Assembly: GCA_021811325.1 (NCBI GenBank)
Contig: JAJZPE010000006.1
Span: 1-52,586, forward strand
DNA from: Bacillota bacterium
GTDB taxonomy: Bacteria > Bacillota > Sulfobacillia > JAJYWN01 > JAJZPE01
Length of the DNA stretch: 52,586 nucleotides
Direction of reading: 5' to 3'
Below, one piece after another: positions 8,778 through 17,307 of this stretch. Numbering within the stretch: position 1 is the stretch's first letter; every line of letters begins with the position of its first letter. Under the pieces are notes generated by a model, which was not told where the DNA came from, ran no database searches, and saw only the letters and a program-made list of their open reading frames with translations. Position numbers and translations under genes: made by a program.

Positions 8778-8805
8778 AAGCCGCACCCTTGGGGGTGCGG
8801 CTTTT
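8778..8805 (+). terminator. Terminator after ftsH
   Basis: AAGCCGCACCC pairs with GGGTGCGGCTT and is followed by TTTA. It also separates the convergent diguanylate cyclase gene. Confidence 0.8.
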
Positions 8806-8873
8806 ACATGCGCTCTGGCGTGGGCCGGTGAGCTTGGCGGGCCCTGCCTGCGCCGGAACTCTGTCGTCGGAAC

Positions 8874-9980
8874 TCAGTCGGCGGGCTTTCCGCCGCCGCT
8901 GTTCCCGGCCAGCTGCCGGCCCCGGCCGGTGAGGCTGGGCGTGACCTGGAACCCGGCGGCGACGACCTCGCCGTAATGCCGGACCTGGTTCCGCCCCATC
9001 TCCTTAGCGTAGAGGACGGCTTTCCAGGCCCGCTCGAAGAGTTCATCGGAGGTCCGGCAGTCCTGCGGGAAGCCGGCGATGCCCACACTGACGGTGATTG
9101 GCGGGACGGTCCGACCGTCCGCCCAGGCCGCGTGGTCGGCCACCTTCTGGCGCAGGCGTCGGGCCAGGAAGTGCGCCCCGGCCGCGTCGGTCTCCGGGAG
9201 GACCAGGGCGAACTCCTCGCCGCCGCAGCGGGCGATGATGTCGCAGGCCCGCACGCTCGCCTTGATGAGGTTGGCTACCTCGGCCAGGGTCCGGTCCCCG
9301 GACTCGCGGCCATGCTCCCGGTTGACCGCCGAGAAACGGTCGATGTCGACGACAATCAGGCTGAGCGGGTGGCTGTAACGAAGAGCCCGGGCCACTTCTT
9401 CGGCCAGCCGCTGGCGGAAGAACCGCCGGTTGTAGACCCCGGTCAAGGTGTCGGTCATGGCGTCGGCCAGGGCCGCGTTCAGCTCGCCCTCGAGACGCCG
9501 GTGAAGCTTGTTCGACAGCCGGTCGCGCTGGCGGAGCGCCTCAGCCAGCGCGTTGAAGCCGGCGACGAGCCCGCCGAAATCATCCTCGGTCTCTGTCCGC
9601 AGAGGCTCCGGGAAGTCCCCCCGGGCCATCCGCTTGAAAGCCTTGAGGAGCCGGTCGGCCGGCTCTCTGACCTGCCTTTCGATGATCACCGTGCCCAGGG
9701 CGACCAGGGCGGCCAGGCCCAGGAGGGCAAGGAGGATCATCCGGGTGCCGACTCCGGCCGTGGCGATGAGCCGATCGCTTTCAGGGACGGCCGCCAGCGA
9801 CCGCCGGAGGCCATTGAGCAACAAAAAGACCAGTCCCGCAGTGACGCCGAGGAACACCAGCGCCATCGGGAGCAGGAAGCGGGAACGCCAAGATAGTCCC
9901 TTGAACCGAGCCACCCGGTGCCACCACCTAGGGGGTGTGTCTCCCCCCGGAACCCTTCCGCCTTTAGGATTTATTTCCAC
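8874..9980 (-). CDS. Membrane diguanylate cyclase (HAMP-GGDEF)
   Basis: A 368-residue protein predicted to make cyclic di-GMP from two GTP. Two membrane segments (about residues 35-56 and 80-100) flank a short outside loop of only about 23 residues. A HAMP-like linker (RQVREPADRLLKAFKRMARGDF) follows, then a GGDEF domain beginning TDTLTGVYNRRFF. The active-site loop is GGEEF at about 253-257, and an inhibitory I-site RxxD (RACD) precedes it by five residues, so product feedback inhibition is expected. With so small an external loop, an extracellular sensor role is doubtful. The GTG start at 9980 has no good ribosome site; an internal GTG near residue 23 is possible. It lies 54 bases after the antiporter gene and is probably co-transcribed with it. 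Confidence 0.88.
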   Translation of the reverse strand: MEINPKGGRVPGGDTPPRWWHRVARFKGLSWRSRFLLPMALVFLGVTAGLVFLLLNGLRRSLAAVPESDRLIATAGVGTRMILLALLGLAALVALGTVIIERQVREPADRLLKAFKRMARGDFPEPLRTETEDDFGGLVAGFNALAEALRQRDRLSNKLHRRLEGELNAALADAMTDTLTGVYNRRFFRQRLAEEVARALRYSHPLSLIVVDIDRFSAVNREHGRESGDRTLAEVANLIKASVRACDIIARCGGEEFALVLPETDAAGAHFLARRLRQKVADHAAWADGRTVPPITVSVGIAGFPQDCRTSDELFERAWKAVLYAKEMGRNQVRHYGEVVAAGFQVTPSLTGRGRQLAGNSGGGKPAD

Positions 9981-10034
9981 GTGAGGAGGAAAAATCCTTC
10001 AGCCTGCGGCTCCGGCGAGGGGATGGGCCGTGTC

Positions 10035-11144
10035 TCAGGCTTCCGATTCCTGGCGCCGCAACCGTCCAACGTGCCGTAAATGCAGTAGGTATAAGGCTCC
10101 GGCTATGGGCAAGGTCAGGAGGTACCAGCTCCACCGGTCCGACTGGGAGGCCAGGACGGTGGAGACGAAGACAATGTAGTAAAAACCGCCGGCCAGGAGC
10201 AGGCCGGGGTGCAGATGATTCGTCCGCAGCAGGGTGGAGAAGACGATGGCCACCGAGAAGAGGGTCAGGGCGGCGCTCATGAGGGCCAGGGGGTTGAGGA
10301 CCCAGGGGGTGAGGAGCATCCCGATGGCCGGGATGACGGAGCTCTGGAAGACCATGGCCCCGGTGATGTTGCCGAGGGCCAGGGTGTCCTTGGCCTTGCG
10401 GACCCAGATGACGCTGTTGACCTTCTCCGGCAGTTCGGTGGCCACGGGGGCGATGATCAGGGCGAGGACGAAAGCGGGCACCCCGAACAGGGTCGCCAGG
10501 TGCTCGATGGAGGTGACGAAGAAACGGGCCCCGATGACGATTCCGGCCAGGGCCAGGGCCACCTGGGCGAGGACGAGCCTGAGGCTCGGGTCCGCTTGTC
10601 GCCTGCCGATGTAGAGCGGGCGGAGTTCCTCCTCGTCCTCTCCGAGACGGGCCCCGGAGGTGACCGTTTGATAGGCGTAGACGAAGTAGGCGGCGAAGAG
10701 GCCGAGGGCGACGACGACCTTCAGCCCGTGGACGGGAATGAAGGCCGCGGCGATGGCGATGGCGTAGACGATGAGGAAGAAACGCAGGTCCCGCTCCATG
10801 ATGACCGGGTCGACCAGCATCACCCGGCGCGAGCGGCCGTTGACGGCATAGGACACGGCGGCGATGCCGGTGATGCAGAGGGCCAGGGTCCCGAGCATGA
10901 ACGGGGCGCCGAGGATGGCCCCGATGCCGATCTCCTTGGAGACCTCGCTGCCCCGGCCGGAGATGAGGGCGATGAGGGGAATCATCGTCTCCGGCATGGC
11001 CGTCCCCACGGCCGCCAGAATGCTACCCACGGCGCCTTCCGACAAGTTCAGCTTCTTCCCCAGCCATTCCACGGAGTTGGTGAAGTACTCGGCGGCGAGG
11101 AGGATTACCCCGAAGCTCAGCAGCAGAACGAGAAGGTCAGTCAA
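10035..11144 (-). CDS. Sodium/calcium (CaCA-type) antiporter
   Basis: A cation:proton or cation:sodium antiporter of the CaCA superfamily with about ten membrane segments. The two alpha repeats are recognisable: VGSILAAVGTAMPETMIPLI near the N-terminus and LIIAPVATELPEKVNSVIW in the second half, each carrying the acidic residue that coordinates the ion. The TTG at 11144 is preferred as start: GGAGG lies 8 bases upstream, and a minus-strand promoter at 11186-11215 would start transcription close to the alternative GTG at 11174. First gene of a two-gene minus-strand unit with the diguanylate cyclase. The exact ion (Ca2+, Na+ or other) cannot be told from the sequence. Confidence 0.88.
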   Translation of the reverse strand: MTDLLVLLLSFGVILLAAEYFTNSVEWLGKKLNLSEGAVGSILAAVGTAMPETMIPLIALISGRGSEVSKEIGIGAILGAPFMLGTLALCITGIAAVSYAVNGRSRRVMLVDPVIMERDLRFFLIVYAIAIAAAFIPVHGLKVVVALGLFAAYFVYAYQTVTSGARLGEDEEELRPLYIGRRQADPSLRLVLAQVALALAGIVIGARFFVTSIEHLATLFGVPAFVLALIIAPVATELPEKVNSVIWVRKAKDTLALGNITGAMVFQSSVIPAIGMLLTPWVLNPLALMSAALTLFSVAIVFSTLLRTNHLHPGLLLAGGFYYIVFVSTVLASQSDRWSWYLLTLPIAGALYLLHLRHVGRLRRQESEA

Positions 11145-11185
11145 CCAAGACACCTCCGGCGGTCCTAGGGCCACGGCCCGACCTC

Positions 11186-11215
11186 ATTGTAACAGGGGAG
11201 CGACCGGTTTGTCTA
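11186..11215 (-). promoter_or_regulatory. Promoter of the antiporter gene
   Basis: Read on the minus strand: TAGACA (11215-11210), an 18-base spacer and TACAAT (11191-11186). The predicted transcription start lies about 35 bases before the TTG start codon. Confidence 0.65.
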
Positions 11216-11316
11216 ATCGCGAAAGCAGCGGAAGGGTTTGGGCGGGGGATGGCTAATCTGTTGTATTGCTTCAAGGCAGGGAACGATAAGGTCATGACCC
11301 TCCGCGGAGGTATCCT

Positions 11317-12723
11317 GTGAAGGACCTCTTCGTCCGAGCGCGACTGCGCTTCGTCTACAAGAGAATAGTCCCCTCGGACGTGCAGGCGGTCCTCCGGCGG
11401 TTGGCGCTCCATGGGCACCAGGCCTTCGTCGTCGGGGGGTGTGTGCGCGACCTGGTCCTCGGGAAAAAGCCGCAGGACTGGGACGTCACCACCGAGGCCC
11501 GGCCGGAGGAGGTCGCCCGCATCTTCGAGCGGACCGTCCCGAGCGGGGTCAAGCACGGGACGATGACCGTCCTGACCACGGCCCGGCCGGTGGAAGTGAC
11601 CACCTACCGGATCGATGTCGACTACAGCGACTTCCGCCACCCGGACAAGGTGGTCTACACGCGCGACCTGCGTGAGGACCTGGCTCGGCGCGACCTGACT
11701 ATCAACGCCATGGCCCTCGGCCCCTCGGGTGAACTGGTCGACCCCTTTGGCGGCCTGCGTGACCTGGACCGGAAGGTCATCCGGGCCGTCGGGGACCCGG
11801 CTGCGCGGTTCCGTGAGGACGCCCTTCGGATGATGCGGGCAGTGCGCTTCTCGGCCCAGCTCGGGATGACCATCGAGCCGGCCACGCTGTCCGCCGTCAA
11901 GACCGATGCCAAGCTCCTGAAGCACGTGTCGGCCGAACGGATCCGCGACGAGTTCAATAAGACCCTGCTCGCCCCGGCTCCGGCCGCTTCCCTGGAGGTC
12001 CTGCGGGAGACCGGGCTCCTGGCCGTCTTCCTGCCTGAATTGCTGGAAGGGGTCGGCTTCGAGCAGAACGTCCACCATGCCTTCACTGTCTGGGAGCATA
12101 CCCTCATCGCCGTCGACGCCATACCGCCCGTGCTCCACCTGCGGCTGGCCGCCCTCCTTCACGACGTGGCCAAACCCCGCACCCTGGCGATAATCGCCGG
12201 CGAGCGCCATTTTTACGACCACGAGAACCTGGGCGCGGTGATGGCCCGTTCCATCCTGCGCCGCCTGAAGTACGACAACGAGACCATCGACCGGGTCATC
12301 CACCTCATCCGCCACCACATGGCCCTGCACCTGAGCCCGCAGATGAAGGACTCGGCCGTGCGCCGGCTCATCGCCCGCGTCGGGCTCGATAACATCCGCG
12401 ACTTGTTGGAACTCAGGCGAGCCGACCGGATGGGGTCGGGGAAGAAGCCCGGGCCGGTCTCCCAGGGGACCCTGCGGCTCCTGGCCCGCATCGAGCGCGT
12501 GCTCAAGGAGGACTCGGCCTTCGGCCTGAAGGACCTGGCCATCGACGGCAACGACGTGATGGTGATCGGCGGACTCAGGCCGGGGCCGGCCATCGGGCAG
12601 ATCCTCCGGCAACTCTTCGAGGAGGTCCTGGAGAACCCGGCCTTGAACCGGCGGGAGATCCTCGAGGCCCGGGTGAGGGAGATGGCCGGGGTAGACGGGG
12701 CGCGGACCGGTCAGGAGGGCTAG
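11317..12723 (+). CDS. cca: CCA-adding tRNA nucleotidyltransferase with HD domain
   Basis: A class II poly(A) polymerase/CCA enzyme of 468 residues that adds or repairs the 3' CCA of tRNA. The nucleotidyltransferase core shows VGGCVRDLVLG (about residue 39) with the catalytic pair in DWDVTTEA, the flexible-loop region and ARRDLTINAMA for nucleotide binding. A C-terminal HD domain follows (LLHDVAKPRTL ... HDHENLGA-like ... RHHM), found in one branch of this family and giving phosphohydrolase activity in characterised members. The GTG start has GGAGG 6 bases upstream. Three of the four tRNA genes at 2102-2337 lack an encoded CCA, so the enzyme is needed. Confidence 0.9.
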   Translation: MKDLFVRARLRFVYKRIVPSDVQAVLRRLALHGHQAFVVGGCVRDLVLGKKPQDWDVTTEARPEEVARIFERTVPSGVKHGTMTVLTTARPVEVTTYRIDVDYSDFRHPDKVVYTRDLREDLARRDLTINAMALGPSGELVDPFGGLRDLDRKVIRAVGDPAARFREDALRMMRAVRFSAQLGMTIEPATLSAVKTDAKLLKHVSAERIRDEFNKTLLAPAPAASLEVLRETGLLAVFLPELLEGVGFEQNVHHAFTVWEHTLIAVDAIPPVLHLRLAALLHDVAKPRTLAIIAGERHFYDHENLGAVMARSILRRLKYDNETIDRVIHLIRHHMALHLSPQMKDSAVRRLIARVGLDNIRDLLELRRADRMGSGKKPGPVSQGTLRLLARIERVLKEDSAFGLKDLAIDGNDVMVIGGLRPGPAIGQILRQLFEEVLENPALNRREILEARVREMAGVDGARTGQEG

Positions 12724-12724
12724 A

Positions 12725-13306
12725 ATGGAGCTGCAGGAAGCCATCCGCCAGCGGCGGAGCGTCCGTCGTTTCCTCCCGCGCCCGGTGCCGGGCGAAGCCG
12801 TGCGGGCCGTGGTCGACGCGGCCCGCTTCGCTCCCTCCGCGCACAACCGGCAGGGTTGGGAGTTCATTGTCATACAGGACCGGGAGCGGCTCACGGCCCT
12901 GTCGCGGCGACGGTTCGCCCGCTTCCTGGCCGAGGCCCCGCTGGCCATCGTGGTCTGCGGCAAGTTCCCGTCGCTGCGGGCCCGGGAGGGTGAGGGCCTC
13001 CATTCGCAGGCGCGGCGGGTCTTCGGGGTCATCGACGTCTCGCTGGCCGGCCAGAACCTCATGCTCACGGCGCATTCGCTGGGGCTGGGGACGTGCTGGG
13101 TGGGGGACTTCGACGAGGATGCCGTCAGGGCCATCTTCGCCATCCCGCCGACCCACTCGCCGGTGGCCATCATCGCCGTCGGCTACCCGGCCGAGCGGCG
13201 GAGGGCGCCCGAACGTCGGCCGCTGGCCGAGGTCCTCCACTGGGAGGCGTTCGGCCGAAGCGGAGCCGCGGGAGACCCCGGGCCCGACGGCGACGGCCAC
13301 CCGTGA
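12725..13306 (+). CDS. Nitroreductase-family flavoprotein
   Basis: A 193-residue FMN-dependent NAD(P)H oxidoreductase of the nitroreductase family. It opens with the typical IRQRRSVRRF (FMN phosphate contact), then FAPSAHNRQGWEF, and toward the end SLGLGTCWVGDF followed by GYPAERR. The ATG directly follows the cca stop with one base between, so the genes are probably co-translated. The substrate is unknown; the family also includes quinone and enone reductases. Confidence 0.88.
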   Translation: MELQEAIRQRRSVRRFLPRPVPGEAVRAVVDAARFAPSAHNRQGWEFIVIQDRERLTALSRRRFARFLAEAPLAIVVCGKFPSLRAREGEGLHSQARRVFGVIDVSLAGQNLMLTAHSLGLGTCWVGDFDEDAVRAIFAIPPTHSPVAIIAVGYPAERRRAPERRPLAEVLHWEAFGRSGAAGDPGPDGDGHP

Positions 13307-13319
13307 GGGTGGCCTTCTT
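13295..13319 (+). terminator. Weak terminator after the nitroreductase gene
   Basis: GGCCACCC, loop GTGA, GGGTGGCC, then TTCTT. The nitroreductase stop codon lies in the loop. The T run is short, so read-through is likely. Confidence 0.5.
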
Positions 13320-13366
13320 GCGGTCCACCCGCCTGCACCGCCGCAGCCACCGATAGGAGAAGCGAC

Positions 13367-14064
13367 TTGGACCAAGAAATCCGACCCCGAAGCCTCTTCG
13401 GCTTCACTCGCAACGCCAACCTCTTCCTGACCAGTTCGCTCATCGCGGCCGCGGCCGGGGGTATCAGCGGGGTTATCTTGACCCTCTACATGCTCAAGAT
13501 CGGGCTGCGGGAGGATGCCATCGGCCTCTTCATCTCCATCAACTCCCTGGCCGCCGGTCTCGCCTCGGTGCCCGCCGGGCTGGTCTCCGACCGCTTGGGT
13601 CGGCGGAGGATCCTGCTGACCGGTTTGGCCAACGGCGCGTCGGCAAGGTCCCGGCGATGGCGGGCTCCATCCTCGTCTCGGTGCCGTTCATGCTCGTCCT
13701 GGGCTTCGCCCCGTGGTTCGCCGTGGCCGCCGGGGCGTACCTCGTCCGCAACACCGTCATGAACATGATCGGCCCGGTCCGCTCGACCTTCAGCATGGAG
13801 ATGGTCGATCCCGGCGAGCGAGCCACCGCCTCCAGCCTCGAACAGATGACGTGGCAGCTCTCCTGGGCCGTGGCCAGCGCCGTGAGCGGCCAGGTCATCA
13901 GCAGGCACGGCTATGGGCCGGTCTTCCTGGCCGGCGCGGCCATCTACGTCCTCGCCGGAGTGGCCTATCCGGCGCTCTTCCCGCGGGCCTTCGTCGGGCG
14001 GCGGGAAGACCGACAGGCGGCGGTCGACACCCCGGAAGGCCTGGGAGAGGAGGCGGGGCGGTGA
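13367..14064 (+). pseudogene. MFS transporter, internally deleted and frameshifted
   Basis: Two frames of one major facilitator gene are joined. The first (from TTG 13367) encodes helices 1-2, the family loop motif VSDRLGRRRILLTG and the start of helix 3, then runs into a basic Ser/Arg-rich stretch that is not protein-like. The second frame, from about 13636 to the stop at 14064, encodes the last four to five helices (GKVPAMAGSILVSV ... YGPVFLAGAAIYVLAG). Together they give about 230 residues where roughly 400 are expected, so about 170 residues around helices 4-7 are missing and the frame changes at 13625-13660. Either the gene is decaying or the assembly lost about 500 bases here. The second frame ends in a GTGA overlap with the next gene. 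Confidence 0.75.
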
Positions 14065-16034
14065 GTGTCCGGGTGGTCCCGAGCGGGGTCCAGGACCCCG
14101 ACCGGCGGCGGGAGTGGTCGGAACTGCAAGCGCGGGCCTTGGCCGGTTACGGTTGGGACCGCCGGGGGCCCCTCGACCAGACCGATGCCGGCGGCCTCTG
14201 GCTGAGGCTGGCCGCCGAGAGCGGCGGCCGGCTGGTCGGCGCTCTGGCCCTCCGCGTCGAGGGGGACCGGGCTTCGTTCGCGCCCTTCTTCCCGCTGATC
14301 GACCCGGACGCGCCCTTCGACGAGGCGGCCTCCAGCCTCTGGGAAGAGGCCCGGGCGAAGCTGGCGGAGTGGGGTGTGACCGAGGTCACGGCGGCCCTTC
14401 GCCTGGCGCCCGGCCGGCGGGCGCCGGTCGAGCCACTTCTCGGCTGGTACGACCGAGCGGGCCTGGCGGTGTCGGGCCGGTTAGTGATGACCCGGCCCCT
14501 CGACTATCCGGACGTGGCCGCCATCAGGCGGCGCGAGCCGTCCGGGTTCACCTTCGCCACCTGGGTCGGCCGCGACGCTGAAGCCTTGGCGAGGCTCTTC
14601 GACGAGACCTTCGCGGCCGCGGAGGGCCGCGGGGAGGCCGGCGAAAGCCCCGCCGAGCACCGGCAATGGATTCGCGACACCCAGGCCGGGCGGCGCGGCG
14701 CCTATGACTCCGGGCGGGCCTTCCTGGCCATGGACGGCGACCGGCCGGTCGGTTCTGCGGTCGTCACCCTCTACCCCGATGAGGCTTTGCTGGCCCACCT
14801 GGGCGTCCTACCGGGATACCGCCGGCGCGGCCTGGGCCTCGCCCTCCTCGGGCGGGCCTATGAGGCGGCCCTGCGGTCCGGGCGGAGGCGGCTGTCGGTG
14901 GTCGTCGGCGAGGACAATGGTCCGGCCCGCGCTCTCTGCGCCGCCGCCGGTTTCGCCCCGGTGGCCGAAGTCTTCCTGGCCCGCGGCACTCCCGGTGGTC
15001 CGGTCGGGTCGCCCTTGGCGGTGGTCACCGGGGGCACCGGGTACGTCGGGAGGGCCCTCGTCCGCCACCTCTTGAGGCGAGGTTGGCGCGTGCGCTGCCT
15101 CGTCCGCGACCCGGCGTCGGAACGGGCGCAGCAACTTACGGCCGGCGGAGCCGAACTGCGGGCCGGCGACGTCCTCGACCCGGCCGGCCTGGGCGGGTTG
15201 TTCGACGGGGCCACCGACGCCTACCACCTGGTCGGCACGGCGGCGGGCGACCCGGCCGAGATGTGGCGGCTCAACGTCGACGGGGCGGTCAACGTGGCCC
15301 GGGAGGCCCTCGATAAGGGTCTGGCCGCCTTCACCGTGGCCTCCAGCGCCACGGTCTACGGCGACGCGGGCGAGGGCCTCATCGACGAAGCCGCCCCATT
15401 GCGGGCGGACACCGCTTACGGCCGTTCGAAGGTAGCGATGGAGGAGGCCCTGCGGGCCCTGGGGGGAGGCGGCTCCCAGGGCGGCGACGCCCGGACCGAT
15501 GCTCTGAACCCGCGGACCGGCGGACTTCCCCTCAAGATCGCCCGCATCGGCGCCGTGTACGGCCCCGACAGCCCGATGCTGCCGGTCGGGGAGATCGGCA
15601 AGGGGCGCTTTCGCCTGATCGGCACCGGCGAGAACTGGGGTAGCTACATCCACGTGGATGACCTGGCCCCAGCCCTCTTTTGGCTCTCCCGGCGCGGGAC
15701 GACCGGGGAAGCCTACAACTTGTGCGACGACCGGCCGGTCAAGGTCGGCCGCTTCTACGGGCTCGCGGCCGAGACGCTCGGCGCCCCGCACCTCGAGTAT
15801 GTTTCGCCCGGAGCGGCCCGGATGATGTTTTCGGTCATCGGCGCTGCCGGTCGCCTCGGCGGCCGGTCGCCGGCCGTCCCGCCGGACCTGGTCCGGATGA
15901 TGACGACGTCCCTGCGGATGTCCAACGCCCGTCTGCGCAACGAACTCGGAGCCGTCCTGACCTGTCCGTCGGTGGACGAGGGGCTCGCCAGGACGCTCGC
16001 TGAAGGAGGACCGGACCATGCTCTCAGGTCGTGA
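14061..16034 (+). CDS. Fusion of GNAT acetyltransferase and extended SDR (epimerase/dehydratase)
   Basis: A 657-residue two-domain protein. The N-terminal ~310 residues form a GNAT N-acetyltransferase, with the acetyl-CoA loop in LGVLPGYRRRGLGLALL at about residue 247; the first ~150 residues look like a second, degenerate GNAT-type half. From about residue 320 an extended short-chain dehydrogenase begins with the Rossmann motif VTGGTGYVGR, followed by ASSATVYGD and the catalytic YGRSK near residue 453, as in nucleotide-sugar epimerases and steroid-dehydrogenase-like proteins. The GTG start overlaps the stop of the broken MFS gene (GTGA). A higher frame opening upstream is out of coding context. 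The linker shows no stop or shift. The substrate is unknown; the fusion suggests acetyl transfer and NAD(P)-dependent modification of one compound, which is inference. Confidence 0.82.
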   Translation: MSVRVVPSGVQDPDRRREWSELQARALAGYGWDRRGPLDQTDAGGLWLRLAAESGGRLVGALALRVEGDRASFAPFFPLIDPDAPFDEAASSLWEEARAKLAEWGVTEVTAALRLAPGRRAPVEPLLGWYDRAGLAVSGRLVMTRPLDYPDVAAIRRREPSGFTFATWVGRDAEALARLFDETFAAAEGRGEAGESPAEHRQWIRDTQAGRRGAYDSGRAFLAMDGDRPVGSAVVTLYPDEALLAHLGVLPGYRRRGLGLALLGRAYEAALRSGRRRLSVVVGEDNGPARALCAAAGFAPVAEVFLARGTPGGPVGSPLAVVTGGTGYVGRALVRHLLRRGWRVRCLVRDPASERAQQLTAGGAELRAGDVLDPAGLGGLFDGATDAYHLVGTAAGDPAEMWRLNVDGAVNVAREALDKGLAAFTVASSATVYGDAGEGLIDEAAPLRADTAYGRSKVAMEEALRALGGGGSQGGDARTDALNPRTGGLPLKIARIGAVYGPDSPMLPVGEIGKGRFRLIGTGENWGSYIHVDDLAPALFWLSRRGTTGEAYNLCDDRPVKVGRFYGLAAETLGAPHLEYVSPGAARMMFSVIGAAGRLGGRSPAVPPDLVRMMTTSLRMSNARLRNELGAVLTCPSVDEGLARTLAEGGPDHALRS

Positions 16035-17274
16035 ACTGACCCGCATCTTCGAGCACTACTCACCGTTCGAGGCGGACGGCAGCCTCAAACCCGAGGGCGA
16101 GCGGGTGACCATCCTCGCCGCCAACGCCAACTTGCCCCTGGAGGTGCAGGCGCGGGCCTTTGCCATGGCCGCCGCCGAAGGGGAGAGCTCGCCGCTCATC
16201 GTCCAGCTCAGCCACAACGCGCTGAGCCTGATCGGCGGTGACCCCGGGGCCTTCCCGGCGCCCCCCGGCATCCACCGCGACGACCGGGTCCGCCCCATCG
16301 TCGACGGCGCGGTCATCGGTAATTGGTTGATCGAGGAGTTCGCCGCGCACTACGGGGCCGAGTGGGTGGCCGTCTCCCTGGACCACTTCAAGCTGCCCCC
16401 GTACGACTCGCCGGGGCAGCCGGCCGACCCCGGCCCGGGCCTGCACTTCAGCGAGGAACTGGCCCCCCTCGATATCGAACTGGCCGAGCGGCGCATCGTC
16501 CACGCCCTGGCCGCCCTCGAACCGGTCAACGACAAGGGGCTCGACCGCTCCGAGGAGACCCTCCGGTCCTACGTGACCTATCTCTGCGGCGCCCGTTACC
16601 GCCAATTCAAGCAGGACTTCCTGGCCGTCGTCGGGACCATCTCGCCGGCCTGGGCGATGATTGACACCGAGAAGCTCCCGCCGGCCCTCGACTTCGCCGT
16701 CACCCGCGACGTCATCGACTCGGTCCGCGCCGACCTCGGCGACCACGACGTGGTCATCGAGGCCGAGTACGGGGCCACCGGGACGCGCGGCCAGGCCATC
16801 CCCTATCGGCCGACGCGCGGTCCGGAGCTGGAAAGCCTGGCCCGCCAGGTGGCCGCCTTCATCGCCTACACCGGCGCCGAGGCCATCGCCTATCCCATCG
16901 GCATGGAGCATGCCGCGCGGGCGGCCGACGCCCACGAGCCCGACGTCGAGCGGCTCCTCGCCGTGCAGCGGGAAATCCTCACCTGGACCGGGCGATACGT
17001 GCCCTTCGTCCAGCACGGCGGGACCGGGGCAGCCAGCGTCGTCCGGGGGCTCGTCGGCAAGGACAACGTCAACACCAGGTTCCTGGTGGTTGGCGCCAAC
17101 GCCCTGGCCGACCAGATCATCGCCAACCAACGGGAGATCCGGGCCGGCGACAAGGGAGCCAGCGGGACCGGGCTCTTCACCCGGATGACCGCGGCCATCT
17201 ACGAGGCCACGGTCGAGAAGCTCAAGGAGTGCGGCAGTTACGGCCTCGGGCCGGCGGTGGAAGCGATCCTCTGA
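16018..17274 (+). CDS. Divergent class II (zinc) aldolase-like protein
   Basis: A 418-residue protein resembling class II fructose/tagatose-bisphosphate aldolases. The elements that bind the metal are recognisable: VSLDHFKLP (His of the LDHG motif), VIEAEYGATGTRG (acidic ligand region), PIGMEHAARA (His of the GTxHG motif) and VQHGGTGAA (His of HGGSG). It is longer than ordinary FbaA/KbaY, with an insert of about 80 residues before the EAEYG segment, and lacks a typical substrate-phosphate pattern, so the substrate is uncertain. The ATG has AAGGAGG 8 bases upstream and overlaps the end of the GNAT-SDR gene by 17 bases, indicating coupled expression. Confidence 0.65.
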   Translation: MLSGRELTRIFEHYSPFEADGSLKPEGERVTILAANANLPLEVQARAFAMAAAEGESSPLIVQLSHNALSLIGGDPGAFPAPPGIHRDDRVRPIVDGAVIGNWLIEEFAAHYGAEWVAVSLDHFKLPPYDSPGQPADPGPGLHFSEELAPLDIELAERRIVHALAALEPVNDKGLDRSEETLRSYVTYLCGARYRQFKQDFLAVVGTISPAWAMIDTEKLPPALDFAVTRDVIDSVRADLGDHDVVIEAEYGATGTRGQAIPYRPTRGPELESLARQVAAFIAYTGAEAIAYPIGMEHAARAADAHEPDVERLLAVQREILTWTGRYVPFVQHGGTGAASVVRGLVGKDNVNTRFLVVGANALADQIIANQREIRAGDKGASGTGLFTRMTAAIYEATVEKLKECGSYGLGPAVEAIL

Positions 17275-17307
17275 GCCGCAACCGATTCCATTAAAGGGGG
17301 TCTCCGC

